Assembly (NCBI GenBank): GCA_025362765.1
Contig: JANYFI010000747.1
Location: forward strand, 1-7,782
DNA: 7,782 bases
Direction of reading: 5' to 3'
From: Ferruginibacter sp.
GTDB taxonomy: Bacteria > Bacteroidota > Bacteroidia > Chitinophagales > Chitinophagaceae
The notes beneath the pieces are model-generated. The model was not told the DNA's origin, ran no database searches, and was given only the letters and a program-made list of their open reading frames with translations. Both the position numbers and the translations under genes were made by a program. Below, piece by piece: positions 7,459 through 7,782 of this stretch (within the stretch, counting starts at the first letter, position 1; the number at the start of each line of letters is the position of its first letter).

Positions 7459-7770
7459 TCAATAGCGGTAATATTGAGTTACGGGGATTTTAAATACGCG
7501 GCCTCTTTGAAAACGGTTTAATTCGTTGTACTCGGTAGCATGTACCACGGTCCAGTTTTGAAAAACTGCCAGGTTTTGTGCGGCGCCAAACAGCCACTGG
7601 TCATAGGCGTCAAATAAACCTTCCTGCAGCAATTGCTTTTGCAAATCAAACAAGCGGAAAGGAAATTTTGCTTCGTATTGCTTTGACCAGTCTAAAATAA
7701 AACGGGTTCTGATCATAGTGAGCGATTCAGGGTTGATGCCGGCAGCTACTACCCCGGATTGCTTATTCAT
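7459..7770 (-). CDS. Unrecognised protein, possibly incomplete at its N-terminus
   Basis: From the ATG at 7770 this gives 103 residues, with no signal peptide, membrane segment or cysteines. It is rich in aromatic residues and glutamine. It contains GINPESLTMIRTRFILDWSK (11-30), then KFPFRLFDLQKQLLQEG (35-51), FDAYDQWLFGAAQNL (53-67), and an ending KIPVTQYYRY. The WSKQYEAKFPF and YDQWLFGAAQN segments look like conserved marks of a small helical domain, but I do not recognise the family. The frame stays open upstream to the window edge (F-I-E-T before this Met), so the true start may lie outside and this could be the C-terminal domain of a longer protein. Base composition fits the neighbours. 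It reads in the same direction as the acyl-CoA ligase, with 159 bases between them and no clear terminator. Confidence 0.65.
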   Translation of the reverse strand: MNKQSGVVAAGINPESLTMIRTRFILDWSKQYEAKFPFRLFDLQKQLLQEGLFDAYDQWLFGAAQNLAVFQNWTVVHATEYNELNRFQRGRVFKIPVTQYYRY

Positions 7771-7782
7771 TGTTTCAATAAA

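Overview
This window looks like chromosomal core sequence from a Bacteroidota bacterium, most likely of the Chitinophagaceae or a close relative. Several things point there: a gliding-associated ABC ATPase (GldA type), a RicT/PSP1-type protein with a long basic tail, A-rich gene leaders without Shine-Dalgarno sequences, moderate to low GC, and an FtsB/DivIC-like gene next to enolase. The family placement rests on general resemblance of the proteins, not on a search.

Layout. Six genes run on the plus strand, followed by an outer-membrane gene that meets two minus-strand genes head-on. (1) 2-730: the 3' end of a RicT-like gene, whose protein ends in a tail of about 140 residues rich in Q, N, R and P; a good intrinsic terminator follows at 743-777. 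(2) 795-1706: gldA. (3) 1746-3035: eno, preceded by a 39-nt leader with no G. (4) 3036-3127: an intergenic block of seven-base repeats in opposing orientations that can fold into alternative hairpins. (5) 3128-3436: a small single-pass septum formation initiator protein (FtsB/DivIC family). (6) 3527-3766: a 79-aa protein I cannot name. A textbook terminator (3794-3820) ends exactly at the base before the next start codon. (7) 3821-4471: nth, endonuclease III. (8) 4554-5486: a secreted, probable outer-membrane beta-barrel protein. (9) 5512-7299, minus strand: long-chain acyl-CoA synthetase. (10) 7459-7770, minus strand: an unrecognised gene reaching towards the right edge.

How the genes relate. 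This is a run of mostly housekeeping functions (glycolysis, cell division, base-excision repair, fatty-acid activation, motility or secretion ABC transport), not one pathway. The eno-ftsB adjacency is also known from Proteobacteria and supports the FtsB-like call. I see no mobile element, CRISPR array, tRNA, rRNA or defence island, and I find no convincing undescribed system. The points most worth a second look are the terminator that abuts the nth start codon, the heptamer hairpin between eno and the FtsB-like gene, the low-complexity RicT tail, and the two unnamed small proteins.
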